A DNA stretch of 64,000 nt from Muribaculaceae bacterium (GTDB taxonomy: Bacteria > Bacteroidota > Bacteroidia > Bacteroidales > Muribaculaceae): assembly GCA_017555085.1 (NCBI GenBank), contig JAFZHD010000022.1:1-64000 (forward strand), given 5' to 3'. Positions 53,379 through 61,083 of this stretch are shown here, one piece after another. The position numbers and the translations under genes were made by a program. The notes under the pieces were generated by a model. That model did no database searches, was not told the origin of the DNA, and was given only the letters and a program-made list of their open reading frames with translations. The first letter of the stretch is position 1. Each line of letters starts with the position of its first letter.

Positions 53379-53993
53379 CTATAATTTATCAATTTCGTTT
53401 TGGAGGGTGGTGAGGAATTGGGCGGCGTGGGCACCGTCCATTTGGGTGTGGTGAAATTGGAATGATATGGTAAGGGTGGTCTTGAACAATTGGCGTCGGT
53501 ATTTGCCCCAAATTATGAATGGGTTGTTAAACACTCCGCTATACATGCCCACTGCGCCATCGATTTCGCAATCAACGAGTGCCGATGTGCCAATAACCAT
53601 GCTGTCTGTAATGTCATGATTGGCGCATGTGTCGGCTACTTGTTTGGTCAGGCGAAGGTAGCTGGCATTAAATTGCGCCAAATCGTCGCTGAAAGGGATG
53701 TCACATGAGCTGACTTCGCCTTTGCTATTAGCCACGATTGTGTTCACTGCAATGTTGTCATATTGCATCAATTTGCCGTCTACGGGCAAAAAATAAAATT
53801 CTTTGATTTTGCTTGCGGCTTTGCCGATGCACCAACACATGAGCATGTTGAATTTCAGGCCGGTCTTTCGGCTGATTTTCACAAGGCGCGATACATTGAG
53901 CATTTTGAATAGCGTCACCATAGGCATGGGTGCTTTCATCCACATTTCAAATGCGTATGCTCGCGATGTCGTCGCAGGGTCTATTTCTTTCAT
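53379..53993 (-). CDS. Chloramphenicol acetyltransferase-like acyltransferase (CAT family)
   Basis: 204 residues. The catalytic signature FHHTQMDGAHAAQFL (HHxxxDG) lies near the C-terminus, and RKTGLKFNMLMCWCIGKAAS, NTIVANSKGEVSS and SALVDCEIDG match the trimeric CAT fold. Typical enzymes are about 210 residues. Uncharacterised chromosomal CAT-like proteins are widespread in Bacteroidales, so resistance to chloramphenicol should not be assumed. It lies beyond a terminator from uraA and so is probably a separate unit. Confidence 0.85.
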   Translation of the reverse strand: MKEIDPATTSRAYAFEMWMKAPMPMVTLFKMLNVSRLVKISRKTGLKFNMLMCWCIGKAASKIKEFYFLPVDGKLMQYDNIAVNTIVANSKGEVSSCDIPFSDDLAQFNASYLRLTKQVADTCANHDITDSMVIGTSALVDCEIDGAVGMYSGVFNNPFIIWGKYRRQLFKTTLTISFQFHHTQMDGAHAAQFLTTLQNEIDKL

Positions 53994-54020
53994 ACAAATG
54001 ATTTCTGTTTTTGATTAATA

Positions 54021-54054
54021 AAAAACACTCATCTCAACCGTTGCAAGATGAGCG
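54021..54054 (-). terminator. Terminator after uraA
   Basis: Minus strand stem CTCATCT / AGATGAG with an 11-base loop, followed by TGTTTTTT. It lies 34 bases after the uraA stop codon. Confidence 0.75.
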
Positions 54055-54087
54055 TTAGTATATGTATTACGGTCGTAAATCGACTGA

Positions 54088-55281
54088 TTATTTGGCTTTA
54101 CTTTGGGGGATGATGAGGTTGAGTATCACGCCTACCAATGCTGCCAAGCCAATGCCGCTGAGGGTTATGCTTCCGCATGTCAATTCGGCGCCGCCGATGC
54201 CAAGCGTGAGTATGAGCGACGCAATGATGAGGTTGCGCGAGTTGCCCATGTCAACTTTGTTTTTCACCAATGTGTTGATGCCCACTGAGGCGATTGTGCC
54301 GAACAACAGCAACATGATGCCGCCCAATACCCCTTCTGGAATGGTTTTGAGCAATGTGCTAACTTTGCCCAACACCGAGAACAAGATGCCAAATACGGCC
54401 GCGATGCGAATAACCACGGGGTTGGCTATTTTTGTAAACGAAATGGCGCCGGTAACCTCTGAATAGGTGGTCACGGGAGGTCCGCCGATAAACGATGCTA
54501 CCGCGCAAGCCAATCCGTCGCCGAGCATGGTGCGGTGCAATCCGGGGTCTTTGACATAGTCTTTACCGGTAACTTCATTGACTGCATACACATCGCCAAT
54601 ATGCTCAATCACAGGAGCAATGGCTACAGGAATCATGAAAATTACGGCCTCCCAACACATCTCGGGACGCACAAATGCCGGCAACGCAAACCATGGTGCG
54701 TCGATAACCGGTTGCAAATCGACCATACCGAAACATAGTGCGGCAATATATCCCACCACAATACCTGCAAAAATGGGAATCAATCGCAGCAGGCCTTTGC
54801 CAAACAGCGAAACGATTATTGTGGTCAACAACGCAATAATTGCCAATAGCCAATTACTTTTGGCCATGTTAACACCTGTACCCGCCAACGACAAACCGAT
54901 GAGCATGATTACCGGGCCGACTACAATGGGCGGGAACAATCGGGCAATAAAGCCCACTCCGCGAATGCGAATCAACGCGCTCATCAGCCCATACACGGCA
55001 CCCACGGCCACCAATCCCGACAACGTTCCGGGAAGACCATACAACTCTGTGGCTTTGATAATCGGCGCAATAAATGCGAAACTGCTACCGAGAAAAATTG
55101 GCACCTTACCCTTGGTTACCGCATGAAATATCAAAGTGCCGATACCGGCCGTAAAAAGAGCCACCGAGGGGTCTAGCCCCACCAATAGCGGCACAAGCAC
55201 AGTTGCGCCAAAAGCCACAAACAAAAATTGGGCCCCGACAACCGTTTTCTGAAACGCATTGAGATTATTGCTATTTTTCAT
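54088..55281 (-). CDS. uraA: Uracil permease (NCS2 family, UraA-like)
   Basis: 397 residues with about 12-14 hydrophobic segments. GAQFLFVAFGATVLVPLL and PIFLGSSFAFIAPI are the NCS2 start; the later APVIEHIGDVYAV carries the conserved Glu that binds the uracil ring, and GLACAVASFIGGPPVTTYSE holds the second half-helix region. It is a proton-coupled uracil importer. It diverges from upp, its metabolic partner, with 113 bases between the two starts. Confidence 0.92.
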   Translation of the reverse strand: MKNSNNLNAFQKTVVGAQFLFVAFGATVLVPLLVGLDPSVALFTAGIGTLIFHAVTKGKVPIFLGSSFAFIAPIIKATELYGLPGTLSGLVAVGAVYGLMSALIRIRGVGFIARLFPPIVVGPVIMLIGLSLAGTGVNMAKSNWLLAIIALLTTIIVSLFGKGLLRLIPIFAGIVVGYIAALCFGMVDLQPVIDAPWFALPAFVRPEMCWEAVIFMIPVAIAPVIEHIGDVYAVNEVTGKDYVKDPGLHRTMLGDGLACAVASFIGGPPVTTYSEVTGAISFTKIANPVVIRIAAVFGILFSVLGKVSTLLKTIPEGVLGGIMLLLFGTIASVGINTLVKNKVDMGNSRNLIIASLILTLGIGGAELTCGSITLSGIGLAALVGVILNLIIPQSKAK

Positions 55282-55394
55282 ATTTTAATCAACAAAATTA
55301 AGTTTCTCGCAAAAATAGCGATTTTCGGCCTAATACGATGCCTTTTTTCAAAATAAATACTAAATTTGTCGTCGTAACAAAAAAATCTCCCAAA

Positions 55395-56018
55395 ATGGCA
55401 TTACATATAATAGACCACCCGTTAGTGCAGCATAAACTCAGCATTATGCGCAAAAAAGAAACCTCAACAATGGAGTTTCGCGAACTGCTAAAAGAAATCT
55501 CAATGTTTATGGGCTACGAAGTCACTCGCGACTTTCCGTTGACCTACGAAGAAATTGAAACACCATTGATGAAAATGAATGCGCCCAAACTCGCAGGCAA
55601 AAAAGTGGTAATCGCCCCCATTCTCCGCGCCGGATTAGGCATGGTTGAAGGCTTGACCACACTCATCCCCTCGGCCCGCGTCGGCCACATCGGCATGTAT
55701 CGCGACGAAGAAACCTGCCTCCCAGTGTTCTATTACTACAAAATGCCCATCAACAAAGACCGCTTGGTTATTGTCACCGACCCCATGCTAGCAACCGGTG
55801 GCAGCGCATGTGACGCCATCTCACGCCTCAAAGAAGACGGCTACAAATCAATCAGATTGATGTGTCTCGTAGCCTCGCCACAAGGCGTCAACGCCGTAAC
55901 CGAAAAGCACCCCGATGTTGACATCTACCTTGCCGCCCTCGACCAAGGTCTCAACGAGAAAAACTACATCCTTCCCGGTCTCGGCGATGCCGGCGACCGC
56001 ATCTTCGGCACACGATAA
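55395..56018 (+). CDS. upp: Uracil phosphoribosyltransferase
   Basis: 207 residues from [14 protein letters not shown]; upstream codons in frame are not needed. PRPP-binding motif [14 protein letters not shown], the uracil-binding end [16 protein letters not shown], and [20 protein letters not shown] match Upp. It converts uracil plus PRPP to UMP. TAAATTTG at 55361-55368 is a good -7 element. Divergence from uraA links uptake and use of uracil. Confidence 0.95.
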   Translation: MALHIIDHPLVQHKLSIMRKKETSTMEFRELLKEISMFMGYEVTRDFPLTYEEIETPLMKMNAPKLAGKKVVIAPILRAGLGMVEGLTTLIPSARVGHIGMYRDEETCLPVFYYYKMPINKDRLVIVTDPMLATGGSACDAISRLKEDGYKSIRLMCLVASPQGVNAVTEKHPDVDIYLAALDQGLNEKNYILPGLGDAGDRIFGTR

Positions 56019-56061
56019 GCATAAACCCTCGGTCTGCCCCATAGACCGACATCACCATACC

Positions 56062-56089
56062 CCACCCCCGACTTCACAGCCGGGGGTGG
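56062..56089 (+). terminator. Probable terminator after upp
   Basis: Nine-base perfect GC-rich stem CCACCCCCG / CGGGGGTGG with loop ACTTCACAGC. The downstream tract (AATGTTTATAT) is only moderately T-rich. Confidence 0.6.
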
Positions 56090-56121
56090 AATGTTTATAT
56101 AGAATAAAAAAACTCTAAAAG

Positions 56122-56154
56122 TTTGGTTTTTCAGTACATTGTTTTGTATATTTG
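56122..56154 (+). promoter_or_regulatory. Consensus promoter upstream of the DUF1810 gene
   Basis: TTTG at 56122-56125, 21-base spacer, TATATTTG at 56147-56154. The DUF1810 start codon is 137 bases downstream, giving a long leader in which no riboswitch was recognised. Confidence 0.7.
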
Positions 56155-56291
56155 CATATATAACACAAACCACGCTATGATATACACGCTCAAATTCTAC
56201 CGTTTTAATTCACCAATTTAAATTATTCCTTACATCCGTCCCAATTTTAGGGCGTATTGGACAACGTTGTTAACCTAACAAACAGAAACTT

Positions 56292-56729
56292 ATGCTTGAA
56301 AACACTGATATCAATCGCTTCGTCGAAGCACAGGAAATTCCATATATCTGCGGATATAAACACGCTTTGGCGGAGGTCAAGAACGGCCGTAAAATCAATC
56401 ACTGGATTTGGTACATATTCCCACAACTACGCTGTTTGGGCCGCAGCCACAGGGCGCTTTACTACGGCATAGCCGACAAACATGAGGCGCAGAACTACTT
56501 GCAGCACCCTATCCTTGGCACAAGATTACGAGAAATAACCGAAGCCTTGCTCAAACACAAGGATAAAACGGCAGTGTCAATTCTTGGCGATATTGATGCC
56601 ATTAAAGTTCGCTCTTGCTTGACGATGTTTGATTACCTCTCTCCGAATGATATATTTGGCGAGGTGCTCCACTCTTTTTATAATGATGAGCGCTGCGAAA
56701 TCACACTCAAAGTGATGCGACAAGAATAA
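56292..56729 (+). CDS. DUF1810 family protein
   Basis: 145 residues. NRFVEAQEIPYICGYKHALA, then KINHWIWYIFPQLRCLGRSH, YYGIADKHEAQNYLQHPILG, TRLREITEALL and SCLTMFDYLSPNDIFGEVLH are the standard DUF1810 blocks. The family is a small all-helical cytoplasmic protein of unknown function. It is followed 73 bases later by the small His/Cys protein; the two may be co-transcribed. Confidence 0.9.
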   Translation: MLENTDINRFVEAQEIPYICGYKHALAEVKNGRKINHWIWYIFPQLRCLGRSHRALYYGIADKHEAQNYLQHPILGTRLREITEALLKHKDKTAVSILGDIDAIKVRSCLTMFDYLSPNDIFGEVLHSFYNDERCEITLKVMRQE

Positions 56730-56802
56730 AACACGCAACATTTTCTGTTGCAGGGAACAACAAACCACATAAGATTAATTTCAACTCAAATAACGCAAGC
56801 CT

Positions 56803-57351
56803 ATGTTAGTTGTGCATCCAAAAGATATAACTACAAGTGTTTTGACCAACTTGTATATAGGGACAGAATCGACAGTCATTGACCAGACAGCCACCAAGCG
56901 AGAGATTGAGCATCTGCTGCATCATTGTTCACCACGTGAACGAATTATGCTTCTTGGGCATGGCTCTGATAACGGGCTTTTCTCACGCATTGATGACAAG
57001 GAGCCAGAGTTTGACCGTATTATTGTAGGACACCCACACGCATACCATTTGCGACAACATGGCGCTAATATCATTGGAATATGGTGTCATGCCGACAAAT
57101 TTGCCCGAAAAGAAGGATTGCATGGATTATTTTCCGGAATGATTATATCAGACAAACAGGAAGCCGAAGAATATGGAATCATAACCCTACAACACCACAT
57201 CGAAGAAGCAAACGAGGAAATGTTTGCCAAATTAAGAGCATTGTTAGATGAGGGCGTTCCGCTCCATGAAATCCCCGAACGGATGAAAGCATTGAATGAC
57301 AATCCCTCTTGGCTGACAACCTTCAACTACAAAAACTTCTTTTATTTGTAG
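56803..57351 (+). CDS. Small protein with clan-CD-like His/Cys pair, unknown function
   Basis: 182 residues, no signal peptide. Two features stand out: a hydrophobic strand ending in His-Gly (RIMLLGHGSDNGLF, His53) and a second ending in Cys (ANIIGIWCHADKFA, Cys95). This arrangement is the signature of clan CD cysteine peptidases (caspase-like fold), although this protein is smaller than typical members. LFSRIDDKEPEFDRIIVGHP lies between. It follows a DUF1810 gene. I recognise no named family; peptidase activity is a hypothesis. Confidence 0.6.
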   Translation: MLVVHPKDITTSVLTNLYIGTESTVIDQTATKREIEHLLHHCSPRERIMLLGHGSDNGLFSRIDDKEPEFDRIIVGHPHAYHLRQHGANIIGIWCHADKFARKEGLHGLFSGMIISDKQEAEEYGIITLQHHIEEANEEMFAKLRALLDEGVPLHEIPERMKALNDNPSWLTTFNYKNFFYL

Positions 57352-57620
57352 TCTTTACTTGCCGATGCAGCGTAAATGAGGTGTTGATAATCAATAAGTT
57401 GCAGAGTTTAGGCCGAAATAGGGTAGATATTTGTGCCATACTATTACAGAAAATGCACACTTCTCAATTTTTGCGCTTGGGGCCCTGACTCTGACACAAA
57501 GATAGTAAATTTTCATAGAAAATCGTGTTAAAAGGTGAATAAATAATGATTCCCTATTTGAGGCATTTTTGCTCACTAGGGTATAAACTTTACTTTTTAT
57601 TTTGGAAAGTGAAGATGGTT

Positions 57621-57816
57621 TTTCAAAGTGCCGTTCTGGCCCTGTTTCTTTATCACAAAAACACAAGTCAAAATGCCACAAAAAAGCAAGACGACATAAT
57701 GGTTAATAGGATAAAAAAAACTCGTGAGTGTTCCTCACGAGTTGCTTAACTTTATTTAGTGCCATTTCAAAGTGCCATTTTGGCTCTTTGGAATTTTAAA
57801 TTTGGCACTTTGAAAT
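57621..57816. repeat. Three copies of TTTCAAAGTGCC, one inverted
   Basis: The 12-mer occurs at 57621-57632 and 57765-57776 (direct) and inverted inside 57803-57816. The second and third form a perfect 14-base inverted repeat (ATTTCAAAGTGCCA / TGGCACTTTGAAAT) with 25 bases between. A 9-base direct repeat GTGCCATTT is embedded (57760 and 57773 regions). The repeats sit exactly at the left edge of the AT-rich defence operon. The whole gap 57352-57821 holds no credible gene. Confidence 0.6.
57713..57743 (-). terminator. Terminator of the defence-type operon
   Basis: Perfect 10-base stem AACTCGTGAG / CTCACGAGTT with loop TGTTC. On the minus strand it runs into eight T. It lies about 80 bases after the Fic gene stop and ends the long minus-strand operon. 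Confidence 0.85.
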
Positions 57817-57821
57817 TTTCT

Positions 57822-58688
57822 TTACTCTTCCTGCTCGTAGTAGTACGAGTAGTCGATACCCTTCATAAAGGTTTCGCGGTCGTTGATTTTGTCGGTCAAA
57901 GCGGACTGCAAAAGTCGCTTGATATCCGATGAGTCTGCGACGCTTTTTTGCATCGCATTCAAGTAGTCGTTCTTGTCAATCTTGCTCCAATCAACGCATT
58001 TCTGCAACTGCTTTTTGAGAATCAAATCGAGCCAGATACGAGTCGCACGACCATTGCCCTCACGGAATGGGTGGGCGATATTCATCTCGACATATTTGTC
58101 GGCAATCTCCTCGAAAGTTGTTTCGGGCATCTGCTCGATGGTTGCGAGTGTCTGCGGAAGGAATTGAGCCATCGCAAACTGAAAACCTCCCTTGGCAATA
58201 TTCACCGTGCGGATTTGACCGGCAAAATCGTACAAACCACCAAACAAGTAGGCGTGAATCTGCTGTAAGCACTTGATGCTTCCTGGCTCCAAATTATTCA
58301 ATATACCACTCTCAAACAGAGAATAGGCCTTCTTACGACTCTGACCGTCAATAGTATTGTCGTTATACGTGAACCAATCAAGGAAGTCCGCACCCTTCTT
58401 GCTTGGAATGGCTTTTACTAATGCTATGATGTCGTCTTGGATAAAGCAATCGGTAGCATATTTTTTGCCATCGGTAGCGGTTAATTTCAGTTGTATACAT
58501 TTTGAATACAACTGAAAGTCTTTGTTCTTCAAACGACTCTTTACCGTACCCCAATAGACGCGAGGACGAGGGCTTTCTGTTATAGCAGCCACGATATCGA
58601 CCGCAGAGAACCACCATTTGGATTTTTCTTCATCCCAAACAGCTCGCACCTCACGGTCATTATAGAATCTAATTGATATTTTGGTCAT
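57822..58688 (-). CDS. Bro-N/Fic fusion protein (putative AMP-transferase toxin)
   Basis: 288 residues from ATG at 58688 (an in-frame TTG lies at 58694). Residues about 1-110 match the Bro-N/prophage-antirepressor type (VWDEEKSKWWFSAVDIVAAI, SPRPRVYWGTVKSRL). Residues about 120-280 are a Fic domain with YLFGGLYDFAGQIRTVNIAK and the catalytic HPFREGNGRATR (His206; loop residues Glu, Gly, Asn, Gly, Arg intact). Fic enzymes transfer AMP or another nucleotide part to target proteins. No clear inhibitory S/TxxxE(G/N) motif was found, and no VbhA-like partner gene is adjacent. Last gene of the operon. Confidence 0.88.
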   Translation of the reverse strand: MTKISIRFYNDREVRAVWDEEKSKWWFSAVDIVAAITESPRPRVYWGTVKSRLKNKDFQLYSKCIQLKLTATDGKKYATDCFIQDDIIALVKAIPSKKGADFLDWFTYNDNTIDGQSRKKAYSLFESGILNNLEPGSIKCLQQIHAYLFGGLYDFAGQIRTVNIAKGGFQFAMAQFLPQTLATIEQMPETTFEEIADKYVEMNIAHPFREGNGRATRIWLDLILKKQLQKCVDWSKIDKNDYLNAMQKSVADSSDIKRLLQSALTDKINDRETFMKGIDYSYYYEQEE

Positions 58689-58699
58689 AAACAAATTTT

Positions 58700-59434
58700 C
58701 TATTTATCTAACCTGCTAACAACTATATATTTACCAAGATCTTTAATAATTCCACATTCTTCTACAAAGGTAATATATGCATCGCACTCTTTGGAAAACT
58801 CCATTAAGTTGATATATACTTTCGGGAATTTTTCCTTAAGATCTGTTTCGTATTTTTCTGAGCCAAGTCCTGTGCTAGATAAAATATGTGTAGTTAGTAC
58901 AGATATATATTCTTGCGCATTATTCTGATCTTCCAAATTTGCCAAACTAGCTGTGAGCATATTTTTATACGCCTTTGTGACTTTACAGAAGGCATTATTT
59001 ACTTCAATTAATTTAGCATGCATATCGTTATCAAACAAGCATACCGAAAGTTGTACAGATTTATACAGATTTTCTTCAATGAAAATCATCTGTTTGTTGA
59101 TGTCATTTTCATTGAAAAGAATGTATCTATCCCAATTATCTCTCTTTATAAGAGTGATCGTATCTAATACAGACTGGAATACGCTATATCTTTTATCAAA
59201 GAGCTGTATCTTTATATTGTCCTTTTGAATCTGGTTTTGTATTAGCGTACATTGCACTACAGCGGCACTAATGCCAAGTCCCACGCAAGTAAGAAAATAC
59301 TCCATACTATTTTCATTACCATCAAGAGATATCAATAGCACACCACCCATAATCGTAAAAAACAGAATTATCAAGATGGGATTTAGAGGCGTGTTTTTTA
59401 TGTAATTCCAGAACTTTTTCATAATCTTTAACAT
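58700..59434 (-). CDS. Two-TM protein with cytoplasmic helical domain, unknown function
   Basis: 244 residues. Two membrane helices (about 18-36 and 45-64) are followed by a helical domain of about 180 residues beginning KIQLFDKRYSVFQSVLDTIT, a pattern seen in uncharacterised proteins near phage and defence genes. One base separates it from the DUF5131 gene and about 11 from the Fic ATG. A membrane effector role is possible but not shown. ATG at 59422 is an alternative start. Confidence 0.6.
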   Translation of the reverse strand: MLKIMKKFWNYIKNTPLNPILIILFFTIMGGVLLISLDGNENSMEYFLTCVGLGISAAVVQCTLIQNQIQKDNIKIQLFDKRYSVFQSVLDTITLIKRDNWDRYILFNENDINKQMIFIEENLYKSVQLSVCLFDNDMHAKLIEVNNAFCKVTKAYKNMLTASLANLEDQNNAQEYISVLTTHILSSTGLGSEKYETDLKEKFPKVYINLMEFSKECDAYITFVEECGIIKDLGKYIVVSRLDK

Positions 59435-59435
59435 A

Positions 59436-60173
59436 TTATTTTCGATTTACATAGGGCATATTCTGTACTATTTTACCTTGTAATAATTTGCCATTTATCT
59501 TCTTATTACCTTTTACGCCATCTTTGCTCCAAGTTCCCCATTGCTTGAAGAAAAATGGAATATTATTCGCATCGGCCTGGCGTTTTATATTCAAGACCCA
59601 TTCTTCTTTCATGGGACGTGCTTGCAATCCGCTTTCCCCGCCAACAATAATCCAATTTATTCCTTGAAGATGTAAATCGCCTAAGTCTTCTAAGAGAGGT
59701 TCACAGGATAGAAATTTTACAGATGCGTGAAGGTTTCTAATAAAATCTATTCTTTCTTTTGTTTCTTTACATTCTACTGTAACACCTATCCAAGCATTTT
59801 GAGGTATGTGGCGATTTTCAAAATACTCCGTCATACGCTCTGCTCGTTTTGTTAGTATTTGATAATTATGTTGCGGTGTATCCTCTATTACTTTAAAAAC
59901 TCTATCTATAAACTCAAACGGTACATCCTTATGGAACAAGTCGCTCATTGAGCATACAAATATAGTTGAGGGCTTTATCCATTTAAAGGGTTCAGACAAA
60001 GACTCCGGATGAAGTGTTAGAAGAAACCCGTTAGTATACTTAGGTTGTTTCATAGCATGCAATCTCCTTGCTAACACCTCGGCATAGCAGTGCATGCAAC
60101 CTTTAGACGTCTTAGTGCATCCAGTCACTGGATTCCAGGTTCGCTCTGTCCACTCTATTTTTGTAGTTCTCAT
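59436..60173 (-). CDS. DUF5131 three-Cys-motif protein (phage Gp37/Gp68 family)
   Basis: 245 residues. WTERTWNPVTGCTKTSKGCM followed by HCYAE gives the three-cysteine motif typical of this family, resembling a radical-SAM-type iron-sulfur site. LTLHPESLSEPFKW, VCSMSDLFHKDVP, ILTKRAERM, WIGVTVE and IVGGESGLQARPM are further conserved blocks. The substrate is unknown. Its usual partner TcmP is the gene immediately upstream (here broken); the DUF5131 start overlaps that gene's stop by one base (TAATG). Confidence 0.9.
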   Translation of the reverse strand: MRTTKIEWTERTWNPVTGCTKTSKGCMHCYAEVLARRLHAMKQPKYTNGFLLTLHPESLSEPFKWIKPSTIFVCSMSDLFHKDVPFEFIDRVFKVIEDTPQHNYQILTKRAERMTEYFENRHIPQNAWIGVTVECKETKERIDFIRNLHASVKFLSCEPLLEDLGDLHLQGINWIIVGGESGLQARPMKEEWVLNIKRQADANNIPFFFKQWGTWSKDGVKGNKKINGKLLQGKIVQNMPYVNRK

Positions 60174-61061
60174 TATATACTGCCAATTATATCACTTGCA
60201 ATACTCACCGCCGTACTATTGTTTGATGCAAAAGCGAAATGGTAAATAGGGTTATTTTTACTATTGCGCATAACTAATGGCTCTGATGTTACATTCGCAA
60301 AAATTGTATTTAACCGTTGTATGTACAACTGTGCAATTTTCTCTATTGGCTGTTGCTTTTTATGCACCTCTTCTATCTCACCAAACAAAGTAGGCATAAT
60401 AGTCCTTTCATAAAATGCAGCTTCGATTTCTTCCTTTGTCATACCTAAGAAATCAGTTAGCTTTTCAATATGCGTTAGTTGCCCTTTTTTATCTTAAAGC
60501 CTATTTATCACGACACCAGTTGGTATAAGTATCCACAAATCTGTTCCAGTCCCAGCCAATGCAGATATTGAGTCCCTGCATACCAAATGGATCTAAAAGT
60601 ACCAGAGCCTTATACTTTTTATCTTTTAGTGCTTCTGCCAACTTTGCCAATTGTGAGTTAGCATCATCGCATCTAAACTCAAGTTTCTTTCCTCCTTCTC
60701 TAAAAGGTGCAAGTTTCTTCTCTAATGCATTAGAAGACTCTTCACTCTTATCAATGAAATAGTAATAATCAAAACCTTGTTGTTCAATGCTCAATACACG
60801 CTCTGCTGCGCCTTTGTATAGAGTTGTATCATCAACAGATATGCCGAACTCTTTAAACATATCAATAGTATCCGAACCATGCTCCTCCTCACGACTACCA
60901 CTACCAGCAAAACCGTCAAAGTAGATCAATTGCCATCTATACTTATCACGATGTTTATTCATTATAGTAAGATAGGCTCCGACATATTTAGAGAAAGCAT
61001 TCAATTTTTCCTCAGTCCAAAATCCTCCCCATCTATGTTTTTTCTGTTTTCTAAGCGTCAT
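60173..61061 (-). pseudogene. tcmP: tcmP: three-Cys-motif partner protein, broken by frameshift and stop
   Basis: The intact N-terminal part (61061 down to about 60577) reads FWTEEKLNAFSKYVGAYLTI, IYFDGFAGSGSREEE, YYYFIDKSEES and LVLLDPFGMQ, all TcmP signatures. After GMQ the original frame gives 23 unrelated residues and a stop (60501). A different frame at once continues with DSISALAGTGTDLWILIPTG, then VVINRL, a TAA where Leu (TTA) is expected, then DKKGQLTHIEKL and the C-terminal part to 60173. Thus there is a frame lesion, best explained by loss of about 8 bases around an expected INW, and one nonsense change. No normal product can be made. Confidence 0.85.
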
Positions 61062-61083
61062 ACTATCGGAGAAATTATATATA

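Noticed and set aside
53379..53993. Chloramphenicol resistance gene
   Set aside because: The CAT-like fold is clear, but chromosomal CAT-like proteins of unknown substrate are common in this order, and no mobile context or other resistance gene is present.
57391..57681. Minus-strand 96-codon open frame between the His/Cys protein and Fic genes
   Set aside because: No recognisable features. A TATCTTTG element inside it (57496-57503, minus) points away from a start at 57681. Coding is unsupported.
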